DNA from: Geothrix sp. PMB-07
GTDB lineage: Bacteria > Acidobacteriota > Holophagae > Holophagales > Holophagaceae
DNA length: 64,000 nucleotides
Assembly (NCBI RefSeq): GCF_030758935.1
Contig: NZ_CP132333.1
Span: forward strand, 2,914,992-2,978,991
Direction of reading: 5' to 3'
Below the pieces are notes generated by a model. That model was not told the origin of the DNA. It saw only the letters and a list, made by a program, of their open reading frames with translations, and searched no databases. Below, piece by piece: positions 47,597 through 55,262 of this stretch (its first letter is position 1; the number at the start of each line of letters is the position of its first letter). The position numbers and the translations under genes were made by a program.

Positions 47597-47628
47597 GGCG
47601 ATCAGCAAGGAATCGAGGGGATAAAGAA

Positions 47629-47655
47629 GGGGCCGCCGAAACTACCGGCGGCCCC
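47629..47655 (-). terminator. Terminator after the ssb-like gene
   Basis: GGGGCCGCC and GGCGGCCCC form a strong stem, followed on the minus strand by TTCTTTATC. It lies 8 bp beyond the stop at 47663 and separates this gene from the ArdC fragment. Confidence 0.8.
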
Positions 47656-47662
47656 TGGTTGG

Positions 47663-48124
47663 CTAGGCCTGCACCTTCACCGGGCGGGCCAGCAAGTAGA
47701 AGTTCTGCGCGGCGAACTCAGTGGCGACGCAGCTGTTCTCGTCCTTGTCGGTGTAGGGGCGTTCGGCTTCCTGGCCGTGGACGAGGACCTTGGCACCCTT
47801 GTAGAGCAGGTTGGCGGCACGTTCGGCTCGCTTGCCCCAGCGGGAAACCCGGTGCCAGACGGTGCTCTTCTTGCCCTGGGCGTCGCGCACTTCGGTGGCG
47901 ATGCTGGCCCGATCAACCGTCAACGCAAAGAAAGCCTCATGCAGCTTGCCAATGGGGCGGGTTTCGATGAGAACCAGACGGCCTTCGTGACGGCTTTCCT
48001 GGATCGAAGTAGTAGCACCTTCAAGAAAGCCATTGTTGAAATTGCTTGGGGGTCCTTTGTCTGGCTTGTCTCTGAGCCAGACAATCTGATCGATATGCGT
48101 GATGGTCGGGCAACCACCCTCCAC
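47663..48124 (-). CDS. ssb: Single-stranded DNA-binding protein (SSB-like)
   Basis: Up to 153 residues from a GTG; the true start is uncertain. From about residue 48, GRLVLIETRPIGK, FFALTVDR, TVWHRVSRWGKRAERAANLL, KGAKVLVHGQEAERPYTDKD and ATEFAAQNFYLL follow the SSB OB-fold. The protein lacks the acidic C-terminal tip (DDDxPF-like) that recruits host partners. The first 45 residues do not look like SSB. Such plasmid-type SSBs protect single-stranded DNA during conjugal transfer. Confidence 0.72.
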   Translation of the reverse strand: MEGGCPTITHIDQIVWLRDKPDKGPPSNFNNGFLEGATTSIQESRHEGRLVLIETRPIGKLHEAFFALTVDRASIATEVRDAQGKKSTVWHRVSRWGKRAERAANLLYKGAKVLVHGQEAERPYTDKDENSCVATEFAAQNFYLLARPVKVQA

Positions 48125-48170
48125 ACCCTAAAGGCTCAAGGCTGATTGAACACGTACTGCCGGAGCAATC

Positions 48171-48548
48171 ATGAAGATTCAAGACGAACACCTTGAAGCA
48201 ATCATCGTTTCCATGCTCGCTGTTAAAAATTTCAGCTTGGAACGAGCCTATGGGTTGCTTCCTGCCATGAGGAAATCCGGTCTAACTTGCCCGAAATCTG
48301 TGATCGACACTCCGCCAGACACGATTAAGGCTGAACTGGCCAATGCAGGCTATCAGCGTGGCCACCTCACAAAAATGTTCGCCGAACGTCTGATTTCTCT
48401 TATGAAAGTGGTCGATGCGGGGAAATTAGACTGAATTGGCTCCTTGGTATCGAAAAGAAAGGAGGACGAAGCGCAGGAAGCACTCTGTATGGTTCCGGGA
48501 ATAGGGCCAAAAGTTGTTGCGCACGCATGGCTTTTGATGACGACCTAG
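48171..48548 (+). pseudogene. HhH-GPD (endonuclease III-like) fragment with an in-frame TGA
   Basis: An 87-codon frame with CGGAG upstream ends at a TGA (48432-48434). The same frame continues for 37 codons and contains ALCMVPGIGPKVVAHAWLL, a helix-hairpin-helix DNA-glycosylase motif, before a TAG at 48546. The parts together resemble a small HhH-GPD domain. A nonsense mutation is the simplest reading; readthrough cannot be excluded. It converges on radC. Confidence 0.6.
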
Positions 48549-48566
48549 CCAGGGAACAGGGACTCC

Positions 48567-49217
48567 TCACCGGTCCCACCCCTCAGCAGCCCTGAAGCTG
48601 TGCCAGGTTTCGCCGATGATGATGTGGTCGGCGAGCGGAACCCCGAGGGCATCGCCCGAGGTTCGGAGGCGTTTCGTGAGGGCTGCGTCCTCACGAGAGG
48701 GCGTGGGGTCGCCGCTGGGATGGTTATGCCAGGCGAGGGCTGTGGTCGCTCCGAATCGGAGCGCCTCACGGAAGAACTCCCGAGGAGAGACCATGCAGGC
48801 TGTGGCCGTTCCGCGAGCGATAATGCGGTCTGCCAGCACTCCTCCCTTGGCATTGAGGGCCACCAGCCCAAAAACTTCCTCCGTGAGGCCCTGGGCCTTC
48901 GGCAGGAGGTAGGCTCCGGCCGCACGCGGGCTACATATCTTCTCGCCAGGCTTGCGGGTGCTGCGCCGCTGCACCTCGACGAGGACAGAGATCCGAGCGG
49001 CCTCCGACTCAGTTAGACCGATTTCGGTTAGCTCAGCAGGTCCCATGGCAAGGAGTGGGCGGAACCCGCCGACGATTACCATGAACTCGGCGGCCCGCGG
49101 CAGGGACGGCGTGTCGAGCATCGCCTCGATGATCTGTTCATCGGTCAGGGCTTCGGGTCCGTAGACGGCCACCGTCTCGGCTGCACTCAAGATGTCGCTA
49201 AACAGTCTGCGTTTCAT
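48567..49217 (-). CDS. radC: RadC/JAMM-domain protein
   Basis: 216 residues, with AGGAGG before the ATG. The JAMM metalloprotease-like site is AWHNHPSGDPTPSREDAALT (H164, H166, S174, D177) with a preceding Glu in LTEEVFG. The N-terminal UPF0758 helix-hairpin-helix domain is present but short. RadC homologues are frequent on conjugative elements; their role is still unclear and they are not proven DNA repair enzymes. Confidence 0.9.
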   Translation of the reverse strand: MKRRLFSDILSAAETVAVYGPEALTDEQIIEAMLDTPSLPRAAEFMVIVGGFRPLLAMGPAELTEIGLTESEAARISVLVEVQRRSTRKPGEKICSPRAAGAYLLPKAQGLTEEVFGLVALNAKGGVLADRIIARGTATACMVSPREFFREALRFGATTALAWHNHPSGDPTPSREDAALTKRLRTSGDALGVPLADHIIIGETWHSFRAAEGWDR

Positions 49218-49460
49218 GGGACCTCCTCATGCCGCTTTGGGCACCAAGAGGCCGGACGCCAAGCTCCCCAGGAGTGAACCGGGAAAGAACCGAGAATTGG
49301 GCAAAGAGCGGGCAACGACGCCGCGGCGCAAAAGCGTCTCAGGCCAGTGCCGAAGAAGGCTGGGTGGTCCTTTCCGCAATCAATGTCGACATCGGGCAAC
49401 AGAAATGGATGACGGCCTTGCCAGAAAGGCCTCTATCCACTGCACTCGAAATACAGCATC

Positions 49461-49508
49461 TCCTCGGCCCTTGGCGCCTGCGGTGATTTACCGCCAGGGT
49501 CAGAGATT
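49461..49508 (+). repeat. Element-specific structured repeat, copy B
   Basis: TCCTCGGCCCTTGGCGCCTG, then CGGTGATTTACCGC and CAGAGATT. It aligns with copies A (42361) and C (63642) with small changes in the loop regions. It lies in the 509-bp spacer between radC and the next plus-strand gene. Confidence 0.7.
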
Positions 49509-49511
49509 CAC

Positions 49512-49690
49512 GAAAAAGAGCCCCGCGGATACGGGGCTCAGGGGTTGGGGATCCGACGATCTCCGGCGACCGTCGACGCTCGGGTCGCATCCCTGCGTTG
49601 CCCTGTCTTCCGACGGATATGGCACAAATCGGCCTCGAATGCCTAATCATTTAGGGCTTTTTTGCTTTAACGCTTCATATTTGTTCACAC
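49512..49690 (-). ncRNA. Candidate small RNA with its own terminator
   Basis: On the minus strand a canonical terminator, GAGCCCCG-TATCCG-CGGGGCTC followed by TTTTT (49513-49539), has no protein gene before it that I can support. Upstream lies AT-rich sequence with TATGAAG and TAAATGAT strings near 49650-49690 that could act as a promoter. The transcript would be about 110-170 nt. Confidence 0.35.
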
Positions 49691-49726
49691 CATGTCGAAT
49701 AGCTATAGAGCGGAAAGGATTCTCCG

Positions 49727-50020
49727 ATGAAGACATCCACCTCAACTTGCCTTCTGGAACGAAATGGCGACGTTGCCATGCTCGCCTATGGACCAACGCC
49801 AGTCCTGGATTTGTTGACCAGAATTGGCTATCGAACCTCGAATGGACAAGGCTCAAGAGGACGCGGGGTTTGGCTTCGCGGAACAAGCATCGATGCTGGT
49901 TTCGAGGTGATTAGCCAGGCGGTTGCCCGCGGCAAAATGTGGATTCATCCACCCATTGGAGAGCCTGTGGTGGTGAGGCTTTGCGAGGTATTGGCGACTA
50001 ATTCGGTCGGGGAGGAATAA
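49727..50020 (+). CDS. Small hypothetical protein at the head of the VirB-like run
   Basis: 97 residues, AAGGA 7 nt upstream. It contains VLDLLTRIGYRTSNGQGSRGRGVWLRGTSI and a C-terminal EVISQAVARGKMWIHPPIG; no signal peptide is clear. Its stop is followed one base later by the next start, so it is translationally linked to the VirB-like genes. Function unknown. Confidence 0.5.
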   Translation: MKTSTSTCLLERNGDVAMLAYGPTPVLDLLTRIGYRTSNGQGSRGRGVWLRGTSIDAGFEVISQAVARGKMWIHPPIGEPVVVRLCEVLATNSVGEE

Positions 50021-50021
50021 C

Positions 50022-50177
50022 TTGGGGATTATTTTTCACGGCCTCAGCTTCGTGGCGATGGCCCAGGCACCGGCAGCCACGGCATCACTCCTTACTGGCG
50101 GCCTTCTTGGCTTGTGGAGCGCCTGGAAAATGGTTAGCGCCTCGGCTGAATTGTTTATTTATTTGAGGAGGCTCTAA
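50022..50177 (+). CDS. 51-residue small membrane protein with TTG start
   Basis: A TTG start has GGAGG 6 nt upstream, and the stop overlaps the next ATG (TAATG). The product (LGIIFHGLSFVAMAQ... ending YLRRL) has a hydrophobic core containing LLGLWSAWKMVSASAELFIYL. This closely resembles LLGLWGSWKLIGAAVELFSYL of the VirB6-like protein 2.5 kb downstream. It may be a VirB2/VirB3-like or regulatory subunit. Confidence 0.55.
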   Translation: MGIIFHGLSFVAMAQAPAATASLLTGGLLGLWSAWKMVSASAELFIYLRRL

Positions 50178-51835
50178 TGGGGTTGATCCATGAAATCGCC
50201 TACCTGGTGGTATCGGCCGTGTTCCCATGCCTTACGGCCGAGACGTTTGCGTCCTGGCGACTTGGGCGAAGGCTCACAAGCGGTGCTCTTGCCGGACTGT
50301 TGATCATGGGGGCCATGCCCGCCAAGGCACAAACGACTGACGTTCCAGCCTTCTGGCAGCGAGCCGCGGAATACATGAAAACCGCATATCGAGAGGTGAA
50401 ATCAGACCTCCAGTGGGTGGAATCCAAAGCAACCACTGACTACTGGGCTGTTCGTCAGGCCATGGCCACATACGAGGACTATCAAAACGGCGTACGTCTT
50501 TACCAGCGCGTTACCAACCCGAACACATCAATCAACCTGATTCAGGGCATGCCAATGCTGGAGGCATTCGCTAGCCAAACCGATGGAGCCGAGGATCACT
50601 GGGTGTTGCGTCCAGTTTTGCGCCCTCAGCAGAGGCTGAACTCGCCCCATCTTCCCGGAATGAATTTCGGCGGCTTTGAAGACATCTACTCCGGTCTTAA
50701 GACCGGCAACCTGAATTTTGATCTCGACCATTTTACGATTGTGAGGCGTGCTGATGACGCAAACCTATCCCCTGCCGAGTTGCAAAAGCGTGCCACAGAA
50801 GACGCGTGGGGCAATTGGCGCAGTGCGCAGAAAATCAACGAGGTCGAGGAGGCTTATTACGATGTTCCGTTCGACGCTAGTACCTATATCGGCCTCAAGC
50901 AGGAGACACAGGCCTATTTTCGTAAGCGTCGTGAAACACTTCAACGATCAGCAGAATTTCTCTCGGCACGCGGCCAGGACGACCCGACTTATCAAGCGGC
51001 ACTGAAACTCCTCTCTGACCTAAACGATGCGCTTGCCAAAGGTGAGGACACTCAGGCCGCTGAAAACACAGCAAATCGCCTGCTCAAAATCGATGGCCAG
51101 GCGGCGGAGGTGGTTGCTATTGTCGCGCGGTTGCGAGTGGCGGTCGGAGAAGTGGCGAAAAGACAAAGCACGAAGCACGACAACATCCAGGAGCTAAAAA
51201 GCCAGTACAAGCCTCCCGCAGAGGGGGTTCTTTCATTTACGAGTTGGTTCAACAAACTGGGCGACAACAACGGGAAAACCGCCAACAAGGAGCAGCTTTC
51301 AGCGGCGATGCTAGCCAACGCCCATGCGGAGGCAAGCGGCACAAATGTTGAGGAGCAGCTCAAGCACAATCTGCTGACCCAAATCCAGGACCAGAACGAC
51401 AAACTTCGAGATTTTGCTTCCCAGAAGGCTCGCGCCTTCCAGGACATGCGCGGAATCATGGGCGATCAATGGTATGCAGAGCAAATGGGACTGCTGAATC
51501 TACAGATTCAACAGGACACGACGATGGCTCGGCTGCGACTGATCCTCGCGAAACTTCCCAGTCCGACGATGATTCCGGTTCGCGTTCCCGACCAGCTTGC
51601 TACGCTGCCAGGAACCATTCCTGCATCATCCGCTCAACAGGTTAAAAACCCGGCCGAGGCGATCGCGGCAGACCTCCCTGCGAAACTCGCGAGCCGGTTG
51701 AGTGATGTAACGGGATACGTGAAATCCAGCAAAACCATGAGCCTTGGCGCACTCCAGCCTGTACTCGAGGGCCTGGATGCTGGAGCCAGGGCTGTCTTTG
51801 GAAAAAGCTTCAACCTGTCGAGCTGGGGGTCGTGA
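50177..51835 (+). CDS. VirB5/TrbJ-like periplasmic transfer protein
   Basis: 552 residues. A signal peptide ends near GAMPAKAQ (about residues 45-53). Long helices follow, including ATYEDYQNGVRLYQRVTNPN, which matches the TrbJ/VirB5 helical core, and two coiled coils (about 240-330 and 380-450). It is much longer than ordinary VirB5 (about 220-260). The gene is coupled to its neighbours on both sides. Assignment rests on order and pattern only. Confidence 0.6.
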   Translation: MGLIHEIAYLVVSAVFPCLTAETFASWRLGRRLTSGALAGLLIMGAMPAKAQTTDVPAFWQRAAEYMKTAYREVKSDLQWVESKATTDYWAVRQAMATYEDYQNGVRLYQRVTNPNTSINLIQGMPMLEAFASQTDGAEDHWVLRPVLRPQQRLNSPHLPGMNFGGFEDIYSGLKTGNLNFDLDHFTIVRRADDANLSPAELQKRATEDAWGNWRSAQKINEVEEAYYDVPFDASTYIGLKQETQAYFRKRRETLQRSAEFLSARGQDDPTYQAALKLLSDLNDALAKGEDTQAAENTANRLLKIDGQAAEVVAIVARLRVAVGEVAKRQSTKHDNIQELKSQYKPPAEGVLSFTSWFNKLGDNNGKTANKEQLSAAMLANAHAEASGTNVEEQLKHNLLTQIQDQNDKLRDFASQKARAFQDMRGIMGDQWYAEQMGLLNLQIQQDTTMARLRLILAKLPSPTMIPVRVPDQLATLPGTIPASSAQQVKNPAEAIAADLPAKLASRLSDVTGYVKSSKTMSLGALQPVLEGLDAGARAVFGKSFNLSSWGS

Positions 51836-53154
51836 TGGACAACCACCTGATTCAGAACATCGCAAATTTCTATTACATCATCGTCAAAGGCTTGCTCGAC
51901 GCGTCGTCGAGCATGGTGATTGGGGTTGTTTCCACGGTGGTATGGGCCGCGGCTGGAGCCATCTATTTATTGAACCAGTACCTGAACTGGGTGGGCGACA
52001 GCACCGACGCAGCTAAGAGCCTAAAGTTTTTCGCCAAAGCTCACGCAAAGTTGTTCGTCGTTTGGTTTTTAGTGATGGGAGCTTCTCCAATTTTCGGGAC
52101 GATGGCGAGCTGGGCTGGCACCCGCGTCATTGAGGCAGCCAATGGTCCGATGGTCGATGCCACTCAGAAGCTGTTCAGCCAGGTGTTGGATACAACCATT
52201 TCCATGGTGGAACTGGAGGGCGCCTACGCGAACGCCATGTTCGAAGCGACGCCCGTCCTGAACAAGCTTTCGGGTTACCGTCTGGAAGACCTCAGCGGAA
52301 TGACTGACGCGCAGGCTTCGGCAACGCTCGCCAATGCGGTAAACAACCAGGAAATGGCCATGCGAGATCTTCAGGCCCAGCTCGCCGCAGCACGAAAAAT
52401 GGCTACAAGTGATAATCCTGATCGGGCCAGACTCGGAAACGAATCTGTGGCATCCATCCGCGAAAGGATCGATTCGACGACAGCTACGATCAATGATCTG
52501 AAGGCGAAGGCCAAAGCCCAGAAACCAGTCCCACCACCCAAGGAGGACGGCTGGTTCGCAAAGCTGACTTCCATCGCTCAGATGGGAGTTCAGGTTTTCG
52601 TCGGGTTCGTGTCGAGCGCTATTTCTGCCCCGTGGCTTGCCCTTTGCCATCTCAGTGCGACCATAACGCTCCTTCCTGGCATTCTGTTAGGGCTTTGGGG
52701 ATCGTGGAAACTCATTGGCGCTGCAGTGGAACTGTTCAGCTACCTGTTTTCGTTCGCGGCCAAAGTTATCGTCGCCTCCATGATTAGTGTGGGCTTTGCA
52801 CCCCTGAGCATGATTTCCTTCCTGTTCCCGTCCACGCAGCAATATGGGAAGAATTTTTGTTTGTGGTGGGCGCAGGCAATCGTGGCGTCCATATCGCTCG
52901 GCATTGTCGTTCAGCTCGGGGCATATGGCGTTGGCGCTATCACGGACTCCGTCGGTGGCCTTAGCGTCGAACTCACTCGGATCCTACTTGGTGGCCTGAG
53001 TGGAACCGCCAGCACTGGAATGGCTCTCACGGAATCCATCGGAGCCGGGACAGCACTTCTCAGTGTTGGGTATTCGATGTCGTTCCTCACGCAACTGGTA
53101 AAGGGCTCGATCTCAGCGAGCGCTGGCCTTGTTTCCGGCCATTTCCATGCCTAA
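51832..53154 (+). CDS. VirB6/TrbL-like polytopic transfer protein
   Basis: 440 residues; GTG at 51832 or ATG at 51835. Hydrophobic segments lie at about 22-45 and 65-85, then a helical periplasmic or cytoplasmic loop (about 100-240), then five or more membrane segments to about 430. It has the Gly-rich LLGLWGSWKLIGAAVELFSYL. This layout fits VirB6/TrbL, the inner-membrane channel of type IV secretion. It overlaps the VirB5-like gene. Confidence 0.62.
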   Translation: MMDNHLIQNIANFYYIIVKGLLDASSSMVIGVVSTVVWAAAGAIYLLNQYLNWVGDSTDAAKSLKFFAKAHAKLFVVWFLVMGASPIFGTMASWAGTRVIEAANGPMVDATQKLFSQVLDTTISMVELEGAYANAMFEATPVLNKLSGYRLEDLSGMTDAQASATLANAVNNQEMAMRDLQAQLAAARKMATSDNPDRARLGNESVASIRERIDSTTATINDLKAKAKAQKPVPPPKEDGWFAKLTSIAQMGVQVFVGFVSSAISAPWLALCHLSATITLLPGILLGLWGSWKLIGAAVELFSYLFSFAAKVIVASMISVGFAPLSMISFLFPSTQQYGKNFCLWWAQAIVASISLGIVVQLGAYGVGAITDSVGGLSVELTRILLGGLSGTASTGMALTESIGAGTALLSVGYSMSFLTQLVKGSISASAGLVSGHFHA

Positions 53155-53359
53155 ACGTGGTCGACCCACCTCCCCAGTCCGGCGCCACCCAGTCGGCCTT
53201 ACCCTCTCCGAGGAGTTGCTCCACATCGTGGATGAGGAGGTCCTCCGTCGTCGTAGCCTAGCCATCCAGGGGAAGGTCCACGCGTCGCGGGCGACACGAA
53301 CCGCGGTGCTCACGGAGGCTCTTGAAGCCAAGTTCCGACTGAAATTGAGGGCACTATGA
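53147..53359 (+). CDS. Small RHH-like DNA-binding protein
   Basis: 70 residues from the ATG of MPKRGRPTSPVRRHP (a TTG at 53129 is possible). VGLTLSEELLHIVDEEVLRRRSLA and ATRTAVLTEALEAKFRLKL resemble ribbon-helix-helix regulators. It overlaps the genes on both sides by a few bases. It may regulate the transfer operon or act in the relaxosome. Confidence 0.55.
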   Translation: MPKRGRPTSPVRRHPVGLTLSEELLHIVDEEVLRRRSLAIQGKVHASRATRTAVLTEALEAKFRLKLRAL

Positions 53360-54027
53360 GCAGCCAACTCAACACTCCCGAACTGGCAGAACTGCTCCAA
53401 CAGGCCAAGGCTGGCCTGTCCACTCAAAAGGGCCAGGTTGTCATCCAGCAAATTCACCTCCACCAAAACCCTACCGAGCCACAGGGGCTCATGAAGGCAA
53501 CCTTCCGCGGAACGATGCGCTGGGTCTTTCGGCCCATAGGGGAGGTCGCGAAGTGGCTCTTTACTCCAATTTGGTGGCCGCTTGGGATGCTGGTTCGTGA
53601 TGTTGTGGCGACGCCCAAGCGCGTTTGGAAAGCTTTCGCGGAGCCCTGGCAACAGGAAGTGCTCGCACTGAAGGAGGACCACGTGGCCTGGGCGCAAGCG
53701 TCGCCAGAGGCCCGACGCGCCATGGAGCTGCAGGCAAAGGGTTGGCTCGGAATCAGTTTTCCGTTTATCGTCTGGATTTTTGCCATTGAGGGAAATTGGA
53801 AGTGGATCCCCATCCTGCTGTTTCTCGGCCTGACGGCCGCCCGGCGGGGATGGTGTCCAGTTCGCTGTTACCTGGGCCTTCCCCAGGGGGGGTGGCCTGA
53901 AATGATCGGCTACTGGAAGGAGTCCCTTCCTGTTGTTATGCGGGGTGGCGTAATTCCACACCAGGCCAAATCGGCAGCCCAGGCACTGGCAGCGCCGGTG
54001 TCCGATGAGCCCCCCGACTTGGGGTAG
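53356..54027 (+). CDS. Hypothetical membrane protein of the transfer run
   Basis: 223 residues with a soluble N-terminus, a re-entrant hydrophobic stretch (WLFTPIWWPLGMLV, about 68-81) and a membrane hairpin (about 130-165: LGISFPFIVWIFAIEG and WIPILLFLGLTA). Many Trp. No known family. The start overlaps the RHH gene by 4 bp. Confidence 0.55.
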   Translation: MSSQLNTPELAELLQQAKAGLSTQKGQVVIQQIHLHQNPTEPQGLMKATFRGTMRWVFRPIGEVAKWLFTPIWWPLGMLVRDVVATPKRVWKAFAEPWQQEVLALKEDHVAWAQASPEARRAMELQAKGWLGISFPFIVWIFAIEGNWKWIPILLFLGLTAARRGWCPVRCYLGLPQGGWPEMIGYWKESLPVVMRGGVIPHQAKSAAQALAAPVSDEPPDLG

Positions 54028-54184
54028 GCCCGAAGCCGGGATGACGCTCCTTCCCCAGGGCAAAGTAGCGCAGCTGAAGAACGCCCCCCCCAGGGGAGGC
54101 TTCCGGTCTTGATTACTTGATTTTTGACCGCATAAATTCGAGTATTTTGCTATCCTTGCCCAGTTTTAACAACATGGAGATTTT

Positions 54185-55198
54185 ATGTATCAGTGCATTA
54201 CCTCAAGGGGGGTCATACCGTCCCTGCGGTTTGTATCCCTGATTGCGTTTCTCTGCGCGGCAGCTCCCCTCGCCTTCGCCCAAACGCCGCCCGCGAAGGA
54301 CCAAAAGCCCCAGAAAGACGTCCAGAAGAAGGACGGAGAGGGGACCAAGACTGAGAAGACGCAGGAGGAGAATGACAAGAGTGCCATGCAGGATGCCCTC
54401 AACGCGCTCGACCTTCCTGGGGTCAGCGTCTACCTTGTGTCCGGTACGACCAATGTGGGGCGTAATCCTGCTGCCCAGAACAACTCCCCACGAACGGACG
54501 GAATCTTGGCTGAGTTCGGTTCATGGAAGCCGAGCCCCAAGTTTATGGGCTACTGGCTAGTGACCGGCCGCGTGAACTTCTATTCTTCTGACCCAACGGT
54601 GGTCTCAAGTACCAAGGATTCCGCCGCGGCACCAGGCACGCCGTACGTGAACACCCTTCTAGCCATCAACAAGAGCATCGAGGCCGAGTACCGGGGCATG
54701 AAGTTCACCAACAGCGCGAAGGACCAGGGCGTTGGCCTCATCCTGGCAGTAGGCCGCAGCGAATACGAGCAATCCACCGAGACCATCGTGGAACAAAGCG
54801 GCTCCAAAACGATCACGCCTGGCCCCACCGAGAACAGCCAGTACACGAGTTGGCGTCTCGCTGGGCGCTATGAATGGCTCCCACGACCGCGCACGGCTGT
54901 CGGAGGACTCGACATTGGGGGCTCCTTCTTTGAGGCGGGTTTCCTGAGGGATCCGTTCTACAAGATGAACCTCGACGGCATGGGGGTATCCAAGCAGGAT
55001 CGGTTCTATCTCATGGGACGACTGCAAGTGCCGTTTGGGCAATCCAGCCACGGGTTCTTGGAAGGAAAGTTCATCACTGGGTATGGCCAGCGGGACACCT
55101 GGGGCTGGGCCTTCGGCGTGAAGGTGCCCTTGGGCGCCCTCATCTCGCTGGCAGGCGCACCGCCCACTGCAGCCCAGGCCGCGCCTCATGCCCAATAG
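54185..55198 (+). CDS. Secreted, possibly outer-membrane protein
   Basis: 337 residues with GGAG before the ATG. A signal peptide (RFVSLIAFLCAAAPLAFAQ) is followed by a Lys/Gln/Glu-rich linker (35-75) and a beta-rich domain with many Ser, Gly and aromatic residues (WKPSPKFMGYWLVTGRVNFYSS, SWRLAGRYEWLPRPRTAVGG). An outer-membrane barrel or surface protein is possible. An extended -10-like TGCTATCCT lies at about 54149-54157. Confidence 0.6.
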   Translation: MYQCITSRGVIPSLRFVSLIAFLCAAAPLAFAQTPPAKDQKPQKDVQKKDGEGTKTEKTQEENDKSAMQDALNALDLPGVSVYLVSGTTNVGRNPAAQNNSPRTDGILAEFGSWKPSPKFMGYWLVTGRVNFYSSDPTVVSSTKDSAAAPGTPYVNTLLAINKSIEAEYRGMKFTNSAKDQGVGLILAVGRSEYEQSTETIVEQSGSKTITPGPTENSQYTSWRLAGRYEWLPRPRTAVGGLDIGGSFFEAGFLRDPFYKMNLDGMGVSKQDRFYLMGRLQVPFGQSSHGFLEGKFITGYGQRDTWGWAFGVKVPLGALISLAGAPPTAAQAAPHAQ

Positions 55199-55262
55199 GA
55201 CCCTCAAGAGAATGAGGTTCACTTTGTCCCCAATCCTCCACATTTATAGATAGGGAGAGAGC

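Noticed and set aside
47339-48145. 268-codon plus-strand frame opposite ssb and ArdC
   Set aside because: Antisense to recognisable SSB and ArdC sequence.
54120-54170. Standard sigma70 promoter (TTGACC with TATCCT) before the gene at 54185
   Set aside because: Spacing of 21 bp is too long; only an extended -10 is plausible, so it is not listed as a separate feature.
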